Origin: UBA6624 sp964517115 [NCBI: uncultured bacterium]
Lineage (GTDB): Bacteria > UBP7 > UBA6624
NCBI GenBank assembly: GCA_964517115.1
Contig: CAZFBE010000008.1
Location: 21,626-31,872, forward strand
Direction: 5' to 3'
Length of the DNA: 10,247 nt
Shown: piece after piece, positions 1 to 6,232 of the stretch
How the letters are laid out: each line of letters begins with the position of its first letter
Position numbering within the stretch: position 1 is the first letter of the stretch
Position numbers and translations under genes: made by a program
The notes under the pieces: model-generated
Told to the model about the DNA's origin: nothing
The model's input: only the letters and a program-made list of their open reading frames with translations
Databases searched by the model: none

Positions 1-287
1 GATTTTTTTGGGTTAAGTTTTTTTATATCGCTTTCTGATAAACTTTCACCTTCTTTTTGTATCACAGCAATTGTTTGTCCTACAGGAACAATATCCCCAG
101 GTTGGGCAAAAATGGCAACAAGGGTTCCATCTTTAAATGCGGTTATAGGGGTTGTTATTTTGTCTGTTTCCAGAATTCCTATCTCTTCATCCCTTTTTAC
201 GGAGTCTCCTATGTTTTTTTTCCACTCAGAAACCTTTGCCTCAACAACGCTGACTCCTAAGTCTGGTACTGGAACCTTGATTGGCAT
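1..287 (-). CDS. 2-oxoacid dehydrogenase E2 component (dihydrolipoyl acyltransferase), N-terminal lipoyl domain, cut by window edge
   Basis: Only the first 95 codons are inside the window, and they make a classical lipoyl domain. The protein starts MPIKVPVPDLG. The lipoylation signature ETDK lies at residues 40-43, so K43 is the expected lipoyl-lysine, followed by a glycine-rich hairpin around residues 60-75. In the family, the swinging lipoyl arm carries acyl groups from E1 to the catalytic domain of E2, which passes them to CoA. The ATG at 285-287 shares a base with the TAA stop of the upstream E1 beta gene (TAATG), which implies translational coupling. The start VPDLGVSVVEA resembles E2 of both the pyruvate and the 2-oxoglutarate/branched-chain complexes, so the substrate cannot be fixed from this piece. 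The peripheral-subunit-binding and catalytic domains and any E3 gene lie outside. Confidence 0.9.
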   Translation of the reverse strand, partial: MPIKVPVPDLGVSVVEAKVSEWKKNIGDSVKRDEEIGILETDKITTPITAFKDGTLVAIFAQPGDIVPVGQTIAVIQKEGESLSESDIKKLNPKK

Positions 288-1318
288 TATCCGTCCCCCA
301 AGGCTCGCCTACAGGAATTTACAATCTCCTCTTCTGATGGCAGGTAAGCTGCTTCCATTCCAGCCTCAAAAGGAAAAGGTGTATCTGGCCCCGCAATAGT
401 TCTTATTGGCGTTACAAGATTCCAAAAAGCTCCCTCTTGTACACGTGCGGCAACCTCACTTGTAAAGCCATAGGCGGCATGAGATTCAGCAACAACAACA
501 CACCTTCCTGTTTTGCAAACAGACTCAATCATAATTTCTTCATCCATTGGCCATAGTGTTCTTGGGTCTATAACCTCAACACTTGCGCCTTCTTTTTCCA
601 GCGTTTTAATTGCGTCTAAGCACTTGTGCAACATTGCTCCATAGGAGATTACTGTTAAATCCTTCCCCTCTTGAACAACCTTTCCTTTTCCCAGCTCTAC
701 GGTGAAGTTTGGATCATCTGGAACATCTCCAGTAATCGCCCTATAAAGACCTTTGTGCTCTATGTAAACACATGGGTCATCAGACCTTATGCAAGACCTT
801 AAAAGACCTGCTGCATCTCTTGGGTTGCTTGGCGCAGTGACAACAAGCCCTCCAGCATGGCAAAACCACGCTTCGTTACTTTGGCTGTGTGTCATCCCTC
901 CACCTATACCTCCCCCATATGGAACCCTTATCGTCAAGGGGCAGCACCACGACCCATTGGTCTTGAATGATATTGTTCCCGCCTGGTTCACTATATGGCC
1001 CATTGCACAGTCTATAAAATCCATAAATTGGATTTCTGCAATTGGCCTATAGCCTGAAAGCGCGGCTCCAACAGCCCCTCCGATAATCAAATTTTCAGCA
1101 AGAGGTGCGTCTAAAACTCTTAAGGGGCCAAATTCATCGTACATTTTTTTTGTCAAATCTGGCTTTCCGTCGTCTTGAGACCTCCAAGCAGTTGCCTTAA
1201 ACACGCCTCCATACCTTCCTGAATCCTGTCCTAAAATAAAAACGGTTTCATCTATCTCCATCTCAGACCACATTGTGTCTGTTATTGCCTGAATATAACT
1301 TATGTTTTTGCTAGACAT
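287..1318 (-). CDS. 2-oxoacid (pyruvate-type) dehydrogenase E1 beta subunit
   Basis: This 343-residue protein matches the usual length and order of E1 beta subunits, which pair with E1 alpha to form the thiamine-diphosphate-dependent decarboxylase of 2-oxoacid dehydrogenase complexes. Visible landmarks are GGVFKAT (37-43), PLAEN with the conserved glutamate E75 near the cofactor, the glycine-rich loop ending in THSQS with the family's active-site histidine H144, EHKGLYR (187-193), and the C-terminal transketolase domain with DPRTLWP (251-257). About 11 extra residues (AWRSQDDGKPD, around 44-54) sit between the GGVF strand and the next conserved block. The ATG at 1318 overlaps the end of the E1 alpha gene by 8 nt. 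A GGGAG stretch at 1329-1333 lies 10 nt upstream, one of the few Shine-Dalgarno-like sites in the operon. Pyruvate is the likeliest substrate, but branched-chain 2-oxoacids or acetoin are not excluded. Confidence 0.93.
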   Translation of the reverse strand: MSSKNISYIQAITDTMWSEMEIDETVFILGQDSGRYGGVFKATAWRSQDDGKPDLTKKMYDEFGPLRVLDAPLAENLIIGGAVGAALSGYRPIAEIQFMDFIDCAMGHIVNQAGTISFKTNGSWCCPLTIRVPYGGGIGGGMTHSQSNEAWFCHAGGLVVTAPSNPRDAAGLLRSCIRSDDPCVYIEHKGLYRAITGDVPDDPNFTVELGKGKVVQEGKDLTVISYGAMLHKCLDAIKTLEKEGASVEVIDPRTLWPMDEEIMIESVCKTGRCVVVAESHAAYGFTSEVAARVQEGAFWNLVTPIRTIAGPDTPFPFEAGMEAAYLPSEEEIVNSCRRALGDG

Positions 1319-2453
1319 TTTTTCTTTTCTCCCATCTTTTTCTTATTGCTTCATTAAATTTTGGATTCCTAAAAGTAACATCTATAAACTGGTCTGGCTT
1401 TGGCCTCGTTGATTCTTCTTCAACCCAATCAATCGCCTTTTCTATTTCGTCGTTTATGTTTTTTTCAGTTTCTTTAGCTAGTTTTTCACTCCAGATTCCA
1501 TCCTTTTTAGCTATCTCTTTAAAAACCTTTAAGGGGTCTCTTTCCTTCCACTCCTGAACCTCTTCATCAGTTCTGTAATCGGCTGGGTCTATCATTGAGT
1601 GTCCGTGGTAACGATATGTTAAACACTCTATCAAAGTTGGACCCCCTCCGGTTCGAGCCCGTTTTACAGCCTCGCCAACCGCTGAATATACCTCAAATAC
1701 ATTTTGCCCGTCAACTGTAATTCCCGGCATTCCATATGCAGCGGCTCTTTCACTTATCCTTTCAACAGGAACGTTTTCTGTAACATGAACAGACTCGGCC
1801 CATATGTTGTTTTCGGCCATGTAAATAACTGGAAGCTTGTGAACTCCTGCAAAGTTCATGGACTCATGAAAGTCCCCTTTTGCAGTGGCTCCATCGCCAA
1901 AAAAAGAAAATGCACAATTTAAGCTTGTACCTTTTTTAAGTGTCCAATTTCCAGCCCACACTATTCCATCTTTGTCCCAGTTAAGCTTTACCTTCCCCTC
2001 TCTATATGCATCAAGAAGGTAGGCATATGCAGCCCCTGCTGCCAAAACAACCTGTATGGCAACATGGCCGGTTGGGCTCACAATGTCCAATTCTGGATCT
2101 CCAAAATGACATGGGTGTTGTTGGGCTCCATCTGGAGATTCTGCCGTTGAATAAACTTGGGCCAATACCCTTTTTGCAGTTATCCCCCTGGCAACCATTG
2201 CACCAAGTTGTCGGTGAGATGGTGCAAGAATGTCTCCTTCAACCATGTGAACCCCCGCTCCAACATTTGTTGCCTCTTGTCCACAACCGCTAAAGTATGT
2301 TCCCCCAAAACGACCTTGATTAAAGAGCTTTACCATCCTTTCGTCCAAAAGTCTTGCTTTTAGAAGGGGGTGGTAAAGAACCTTAAATGCAGTTTCCTGA
2401 TCGACACCAAATGATCCTTTGTTTTTTGTTTTTTTTGATTTGTTTGAATTCAT
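1311..2453 (-). CDS. 2-oxoacid (pyruvate-type) dehydrogenase E1 alpha subunit
   Basis: This is the thiamine-diphosphate-binding E1 alpha subunit, about 380 residues. Counting from the ATG at 2453, the cofactor motif runs from GDG (186-188) to NN (215-216), the GDG-x(26)-NN spacing of the family. SHRQLG (79-84) and YRYHGHSM (280-287) mark the other conserved active-site loops; the latter followed by DP and YRT is most like pyruvate dehydrogenases. An extra segment rich in Lys, Trp and Asp sits between GAAYA and the GDG strand, roughly residues 145-180. A TTG three codons upstream (2462) is an alternative start; I prefer the ATG, although neither has a clear ribosome-binding site. The gene follows lipA after a short gap and overlaps E1 beta by 8 nt. 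Substrate preference is inferred, not shown. Confidence 0.92.
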   Translation of the reverse strand: MNSNKSKKTKNKGSFGVDQETAFKVLYHPLLKARLLDERMVKLFNQGRFGGTYFSGCGQEATNVGAGVHMVEGDILAPSHRQLGAMVARGITAKRVLAQVYSTAESPDGAQQHPCHFGDPELDIVSPTGHVAIQVVLAAGAAYAYLLDAYREGKVKLNWDKDGIVWAGNWTLKKGTSLNCAFSFFGDGATAKGDFHESMNFAGVHKLPVIYMAENNIWAESVHVTENVPVERISERAAAYGMPGITVDGQNVFEVYSAVGEAVKRARTGGGPTLIECLTYRYHGHSMIDPADYRTDEEVQEWKERDPLKVFKEIAKKDGIWSEKLAKETEKNINDEIEKAIDWVEEESTRPKPDQFIDVTFRNPKFNEAIRKRWEKRKNV

Positions 2454-2492
2454 AACTGCCAATTATATTCGATTTTTTGAAATATTGTTTTT

Positions 2493-2509
2493 ATACCCTA
2501 TGGGGGTAT
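2493..2509 (-). promoter_or_regulatory. Short hairpin between lipA and the E1 alpha gene
   Basis: On the minus strand, ATACCC and GGGTAT form a 6-bp perfect stem with a 5-nt loop, beginning on the last base of the lipA stop codon. The transcript continues into A-rich sequence, not a U-run, so it lacks the form of an intrinsic terminator. It could be an mRNA processing or stability element, or chance. Confidence 0.25.
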
Positions 2510-3354
2510 CATTTATATAGTGTTTCTGCCATATAACTTGACCTAACAAGTGGGCCACATTTTGACTTTATCCCCATTGATTGGGCCTTTTTCTCAACCA
2601 TTTCAAACCAGGATGGAGATCTGTGCTTGATAACTGGAACCTGGTTTTGTGAAGGTCTTAGATACTGTCCTGAGGTGAATATACCAACCCCTGCATTCTT
2701 TATATCGTGAAGAAGGGAAAAAACTTCCTCTGTTGTTTCCCCCATCCCTGCAATCAGGCTTGTTTTTGTTTGTATTCCAAGGCTGGCTGCTGTGTTTAAA
2801 ACCTTTAAAGCTGTTTGGTACCTTCCTTGTGGCCTGAGTCTTGGGTAAAGCCTCTCGACCGTTTCTATGTTATGGGAAAAAACATCAATTTCTGCAGTGG
2901 CAACTTCCTGAATGAGGTTTGTGTCTCCGTTTAAATCTCCAACTAAAAGTTCGATTTTTGTAGTGGGGTTTGTTTTTTTGATTTCATAAACAGTTTCTAA
3001 AATGTGCGCAGCACCAGCATCTTTCAAATCGTCCCTGTCAACCATTGTTAAAACTATGTATTTGGCTTGCATCTGTTTTATAGTTTCAGCAAGGTTCCTG
3101 GGTTCATTCTCGTCAGGTTTTTCAGGTTTCCCTTTATTTACAGAACAATACCTACAACCCCTTGTGCAAACATCTCCGAGAAGCATGAAGGTTGCCGTTC
3201 CACGTCCCCAGCATTCTGAAAGATTTGGACAGCACGCCTCTTCGCAAATTGTTGTTATTTTTTTTGTTTTTGTTGTTTGGGAAAAAAGGCTTACCAATGA
3301 TTTTGTTGAGCCTGGTTGTATTTTGATCTTTGTCCAGGTTGGATGTTGTGTCAC
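2509..3354 (-). CDS. lipA: Lipoyl synthase (radical SAM)
   Basis: LipA inserts two sulfur atoms into the octanoyl group carried on E2 or GcvH lysines, giving lipoyl. The 281-residue protein has both iron-sulfur signatures. The auxiliary-cluster cysteines are C37, C42 and C48 (CEEACCPNLSECW), and the radical-SAM cluster cysteines are C63, C67 and C70 (CTRGCRYC). The C-terminal RSSY motif, whose serine is the fourth ligand of the auxiliary cluster in characterised LipA, is present within GPLVRSSYMAE. Length and order are normal. The start is GTG at 3354, overlapping the lipB stop by four bases (GTGA), a typical sign of translational coupling. Placement between lipB and the 2-oxoacid dehydrogenase genes fits its job of maturing the E2 encoded downstream. 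Soluble cytoplasmic enzyme; no unusual features seen. Confidence 0.97.
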   Translation of the reverse strand: MTQHPTWTKIKIQPGSTKSLVSLFSQTTKTKKITTICEEACCPNLSECWGRGTATFMLLGDVCTRGCRYCSVNKGKPEKPDENEPRNLAETIKQMQAKYIVLTMVDRDDLKDAGAAHILETVYEIKKTNPTTKIELLVGDLNGDTNLIQEVATAEIDVFSHNIETVERLYPRLRPQGRYQTALKVLNTAASLGIQTKTSLIAGMGETTEEVFSLLHDIKNAGVGIFTSGQYLRPSQNQVPVIKHRSPSWFEMVEKKAQSMGIKSKCGPLVRSSYMAETLYK

Positions 3355-3968
3355 AGTGTCCTCGATAAACTTTTTTTAATTTCCATGGCAGCTAATTGTA
3401 TGTTTGTTGACCTTTTAGTTTCTCTTTGAATAGTTGACATTGTTTTTGGAGACTTACCACATGGTTTTATTTCCTCGAAACCCCTTTGGTTGTTGTTAAT
3501 GTTGATAGAAACTCCATGCAAGGTTATTCCTTTTTTTATCGTCATGCCAAAAGATGCTATCTTTTTGTTGTTTATATAAAGTCCTGGATTTTTTAGATCT
3601 AAATGTGTTTCGATGTCCATTTTAAAAAGTGCTTCCTGTATTGTTCTTAGAATTTTTTCAACCAACCTTGGTGCTTGAATTTTTCTTTTTTTAATATTTA
3701 GAACCGGATAAACAACCAATTGCCCCTCTCCATGCCATGTCGCTTCTCCACCTCTGCTTGCTTGAAAAACCCCTATTCCGCTCTTTCTCGTTTTGTTTGT
3801 TTCTGGAATGTCTTTCTTTTTTGACGATGTGCCTAGCGTAATAACGTTTTCATGTTCAAAAAAAAATACGTGTTCTTTGTTTTTTCTGGCATCATCAACT
3901 GCCTTCAGCTGTTTGTAGTATCCTTCTATCCAGCTAATTTTTTGCAAGGGGTGAAAAACTGTTTTCAA
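3351..3968 (-). CDS. lipB: Lipoyl (octanoyl) transferase
   Basis: LipB moves octanoyl from acyl carrier protein to the target lysine of lipoyl domains, the step before LipA. The 205-residue protein shows the family blocks in order: HENVITLG (39-46), RGGEATWHGEGQLVVYP (72-88), NPGLYINNKKIASFG (127-141), HGVSINI (151-157) and KPCG (168-171). The catalytic pair is therefore Lys136 (in KIAS) and Cys170 (in PCG), both present. The start is unusual: no ATG exists near the N-terminus, and the best start is a TTG directly after the TAA of the preceding gene, in the same frame. A second TTG at codon 8 is possible. No Shine-Dalgarno sequence is evident, so expression probably depends on termination-reinitiation from the upstream gene. 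The stop overlaps the lipA GTG. Confidence 0.93.
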   Translation of the reverse strand: MKTVFHPLQKISWIEGYYKQLKAVDDARKNKEHVFFFEHENVITLGTSSKKKDIPETNKTRKSGIGVFQASRGGEATWHGEGQLVVYPVLNIKKRKIQAPRLVEKILRTIQEALFKMDIETHLDLKNPGLYINNKKIASFGMTIKKGITLHGVSININNNQRGFEEIKPCGKSPKTMSTIQRETKRSTNIQLAAMEIKKSLSRTL

Positions 3969-5234
3969 TTACGGAGCTGCTATATACCCTTTCAATGCTG
4001 AGTGCGCTGCAACAAGTGGTGAACAAAGATAAACCAGTGAGTCTGGGTGTCCCATTCTTCCGTGAAAGTTTCTATTACTGGTTGAAAGACAAACCTCGTC
4101 AGCGGCCATTACCCCAGAGTGCCCTCCCAAACATGGTCCACATGTTGGGGTTGAAAACACGCAACCTCTTGATATGCACTCTGTAGCTATCCCTTCTTTA
4201 ACAGCTGTTAAATATGTTTTTTGATCCCCTGGGATGACTACAACCCTTGGAACTTGAGTTTGTTTGTCGGGATTGTTTTTGAAAACCTTGTGAACTTCTC
4301 TCAAATCGCCAATTCGAGCGTTTGTACAAGAACCTATGAAAACTTGGTCTATTTTTATCTTTTCCTTCTCAACCTCCCTAACAGTTGTCACATTGTCGGG
4401 GCTAAACGGCATGGCAACAAGTGGCTCTAAATTTGTTGTATCGATGGTGATCTCTTGTTCATAAGAGGCATTTTCATCCGGCTTGACCATTTGCCAGTTG
4501 TTGTGTCTTGCTCTTTTTTTAATAAAGGTTTCTGTTGTCTTGTCTGGAACAAAGATTCCCGCTTTTGCTCCCCACTCTATAGCCATGTTGGAAATTGTTA
4601 GCCTTCCTTCCATGTTTATGCCGGTTTCTGTTTGGTCGTGAAGTTCCAAAACCTTGTAGTTCCCTCCACTGACGGTTAATATCTTTCCCAGGGCCAAGGA
4701 CATGTCTTTTGGTGTCACTTCAGGGGGTGGTGTTCCTTTAAAAACAACCTTTATTGTCTTGGGGACCCTTAACCAAACCTTGCCAGTTGCAAGAACTGCT
4801 GCAAGGTCTGTGTGCCCAACCCCTGTTGCCAAACAGCCAACAGCGCCGTTTGTGCATGTGTGGCTATCTGCACCTATGACAATTTCTCCTGGGGCAACAA
4901 GCCCTTCTTCAGGCATAACAACGTGGCATATGCCCCCTTTCCCTTCTCCAAAATAATGTCCGACCTCATACTCTTCTGCAAAAATTCTTAACTCCTTTCC
5001 AAGCTTGGCTGCAGCAAGGTCTTTTGCAGGAACAAAATGATCAGCAACCAAAACAACCTTGTCCTTGTCCCAAACTTGGTCAATTCCAGCATCTCGCAAA
5101 AGTGCGGCGGCGGCGGGTCCTGTAATATCGTGCCCCATCGCCCTATCAACAGAAGCCATTACTATCTCTCCAACATTGACCTCTTTTTTGTTTGACTTTT
5201 CAGCTATTATTTTTTGAACAAGTGTTTGTTTCAT
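3969..5234 (-). CDS. leuC: 3-isopropylmalate dehydratase / homoaconitate hydratase large-subunit family protein
   Basis: This is an aconitase-superfamily hydro-lyase large subunit of 421 residues, the length of the compact (archaeal/deep-branching) LeuC type, shorter than the approximately 465-residue enterobacterial LeuC. It carries the three [4Fe-4S] cysteines: C303 in GSCTNAR, and C365 and C368 in TCGPCLGG. Also visible are GADSHTCT (121-128), GATGVGHTD-like sequence (137-143), NMAIEWGAKAG (216-226) and STSNRNFHGRMG (384-395). In leucine synthesis the enzyme isomerises isopropylmalate and needs a small swivel-domain subunit (LeuD). No leuD is in the window, so the partner must be elsewhere. 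The active-site motifs do not separate 3-isopropylmalate from homoaconitate or related substrates. Its position beside lipoate and E1 genes is not the usual leu operon. ATG start, 5 bp after the preceding gene. Confidence 0.85.
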   Translation of the reverse strand: MKQTLVQKIIAEKSNKKEVNVGEIVMASVDRAMGHDITGPAAAALLRDAGIDQVWDKDKVVLVADHFVPAKDLAAAKLGKELRIFAEEYEVGHYFGEGKGGICHVVMPEEGLVAPGEIVIGADSHTCTNGAVGCLATGVGHTDLAAVLATGKVWLRVPKTIKVVFKGTPPPEVTPKDMSLALGKILTVSGGNYKVLELHDQTETGINMEGRLTISNMAIEWGAKAGIFVPDKTTETFIKKRARHNNWQMVKPDENASYEQEITIDTTNLEPLVAMPFSPDNVTTVREVEKEKIKIDQVFIGSCTNARIGDLREVHKVFKNNPDKQTQVPRVVVIPGDQKTYLTAVKEGIATECISRGCVFSTPTCGPCLGGHSGVMAADEVCLSTSNRNFHGRMGHPDSLVYLCSPLVAAHSALKGYIAAP

Positions 5235-5239
5235 TTTCT

Positions 5240-6106
5240 TTAATTGTATTTGTAGAAACCCTCTCCTGTTTTTCTTCCCAGTTTATTTTCTTTTACCTTT
5301 TGAACAAGAAGTGGGGAGGGTTTGTATTTTTTATCGCCAAATCCATCGTATAAAACATTCATTATTGCGAGACAGGTATCAAGGCCTATGAGGTCTGCGA
5401 GCTTGAGTGGCCCTAGTGGATGTCTCATTCCAAGCTCCATTACGGTGTCAATGTCTTCCTTTGTCCCTGTTTTGCTTGCCAGGGTTTCTATTGCCTCGTT
5501 GAGCATGGGCATGAGTATTTTGTTGCTTATAAAACCTGGATTGTCTTTGCTTTTTGCTGGTGTTTTGTTTATTTTTTTTACAAAATCCATTGTTTCTTTT
5601 GTTGTTTTTTGAGAAGTCTCATCCCCCTCTATAACCTCGACAAGGGGCATAACTGGGACAGGGTTCATGAAGTGTATACCAATGAAGTTTTCTGGCATTC
5701 CGCTCGACTTGGCAAGGTTTGAGATGGATATAGAGGATGTGTTGGATCCAATTATTGCATCTTTTGACGCTGTTTTTCCAATTTTTGAAAAAATTTCTTT
5801 TTTTATGTTTTCGTTTTCAGAAACAGCTTCTATTATGAATTTGAAACTGTTGTAGTCTTGTTCGTCAAATGTGTTAAGTTGTTTTTTGAAACCTGCAACC
5901 TCCCACCCTTCTCTTTTTCCTTTTTTTTGTGCCCTGTCCCACCGATCGTAAATATTTTTTATTGCTTTTTTGACAAGCAAGGCATTAATGTCTTCTATTT
6001 TCACGTTGTAGCCATTTTCGGCTGCTACTTGCGCAATCCCGGCACCCATTTGGCCCGCACCAATTACCAAAAAGTTTTTGTCTTTGTTTGTTTTTTTGCC
6101 TTCCAT
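5240..6106 (-). CDS. 3-hydroxyacyl-CoA (3-hydroxybutyryl-CoA) dehydrogenase
   Basis: This is an NAD-dependent short-chain L-3-hydroxyacyl-CoA dehydrogenase, 288 residues, the normal length of the stand-alone bacterial type. The Rossmann motif GAGQMGAGIA lies at residues 16-25. NTSS (122-125), GIHFMNPVP (143-151), E157 in PLVEVI and N195 in GFISNKIL give the family's Ser-His-Glu-Asn active-site set. The C-terminal dimerisation domain ends in KTGEGFYKY. It interconverts 3-hydroxyacyl-CoA and 3-ketoacyl-CoA in beta-oxidation or butyrate/hydroxybutyrate metabolism; the direction cannot be told here, and no thiolase or enoyl-CoA hydratase is present. It is the first gene of the leftward operon, facing dnaA across 126 bp. 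The ATG is preceded by an A/T-rich leader with no clear ribosome-binding site. Confidence 0.93.
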   Translation of the reverse strand: MEGKKTNKDKNFLVIGAGQMGAGIAQVAAENGYNVKIEDINALLVKKAIKNIYDRWDRAQKKGKREGWEVAGFKKQLNTFDEQDYNSFKFIIEAVSENENIKKEIFSKIGKTASKDAIIGSNTSSISISNLAKSSGMPENFIGIHFMNPVPVMPLVEVIEGDETSQKTTKETMDFVKKINKTPAKSKDNPGFISNKILMPMLNEAIETLASKTGTKEDIDTVMELGMRHPLGPLKLADLIGLDTCLAIMNVLYDGFGDKKYKPSPLLVQKVKENKLGRKTGEGFYKYN

Positions 6107-6119
6107 TTTTCTAAAAAAA

Positions 6120-6149
6120 ATGATAAACGATATTTATCGTTTTTGTCTT
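6120..6149 (-). promoter_or_regulatory. Possible sigma-70-type promoter for the leftward operon
   Basis: On the minus strand AAGACA (6144-6149) and TATCAT (6120-6125) are separated by 18 bp, with the -10-like box 13 nt upstream of the ATG at 6106. The inverted repeat at 6125-6142 fills the spacer. The match to consensus is weak and AT-rich DNA gives many such matches. Confidence 0.2.
6125..6142. repeat. Perfect 8-bp inverted repeat in the dnaA upstream region
   Basis: AAACGATA and TATCGTTT are exact reverse complements separated by TT. This is the only GC-containing symmetric element in the gap, so it is a plausible operator or an unusual initiator-binding site. The plus strand contains TTATCGTTT, which shares only TTATC with the canonical DnaA box. 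A hairpin role is less likely because no gene ends here. Confidence 0.5.
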
Positions 6150-6232
6150 TGAATAGTGTTGGTTAGGTTTTCTTTTTTTTATCTTTTGTGATTTAAATCT
6201 TCTTCTTTTTTTGGTGTTTAAAATTACCCTTC

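Larger units (their letters stand above)
6107..6232. promoter_or_regulatory. Divergent intergenic region between the metabolic operon and dnaA; candidate origin-associated region
   Basis: This gap must hold the promoters for both the leftward operon and dnaA. It is extremely AT-rich, with a T/pyrimidine-rich plus strand from about 6168 to 6212, an A8 run at 6113-6120, a perfect inverted repeat at 6125-6142, and a 10-bp palindrome GATTTAAATC at 6190-6199. I found no TTATCCACA-like DnaA box on either strand. The position (divergent transcription away from it, dnaA adjacent) is typical of an origin or part of one, but that is inference from context. Confidence 0.5.

Noticed and set aside
2493-2509. 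Intrinsic terminator after lipA
   Set aside because: The stem is short and is followed by an A-rich, not U-rich, transcript. The operon appears to continue.
2006-3379. Plus-strand open frames opposite E1 alpha and lipA
   Set aside because: They are antisense to genes with complete family motifs, and their translations are low-complexity or unrecognisable.
6107-6232. Canonical DnaA boxes upstream of dnaA
   Set aside because: I scanned both strands for TTATCCACA-like 9-mers and found only TTATC-containing partial matches.
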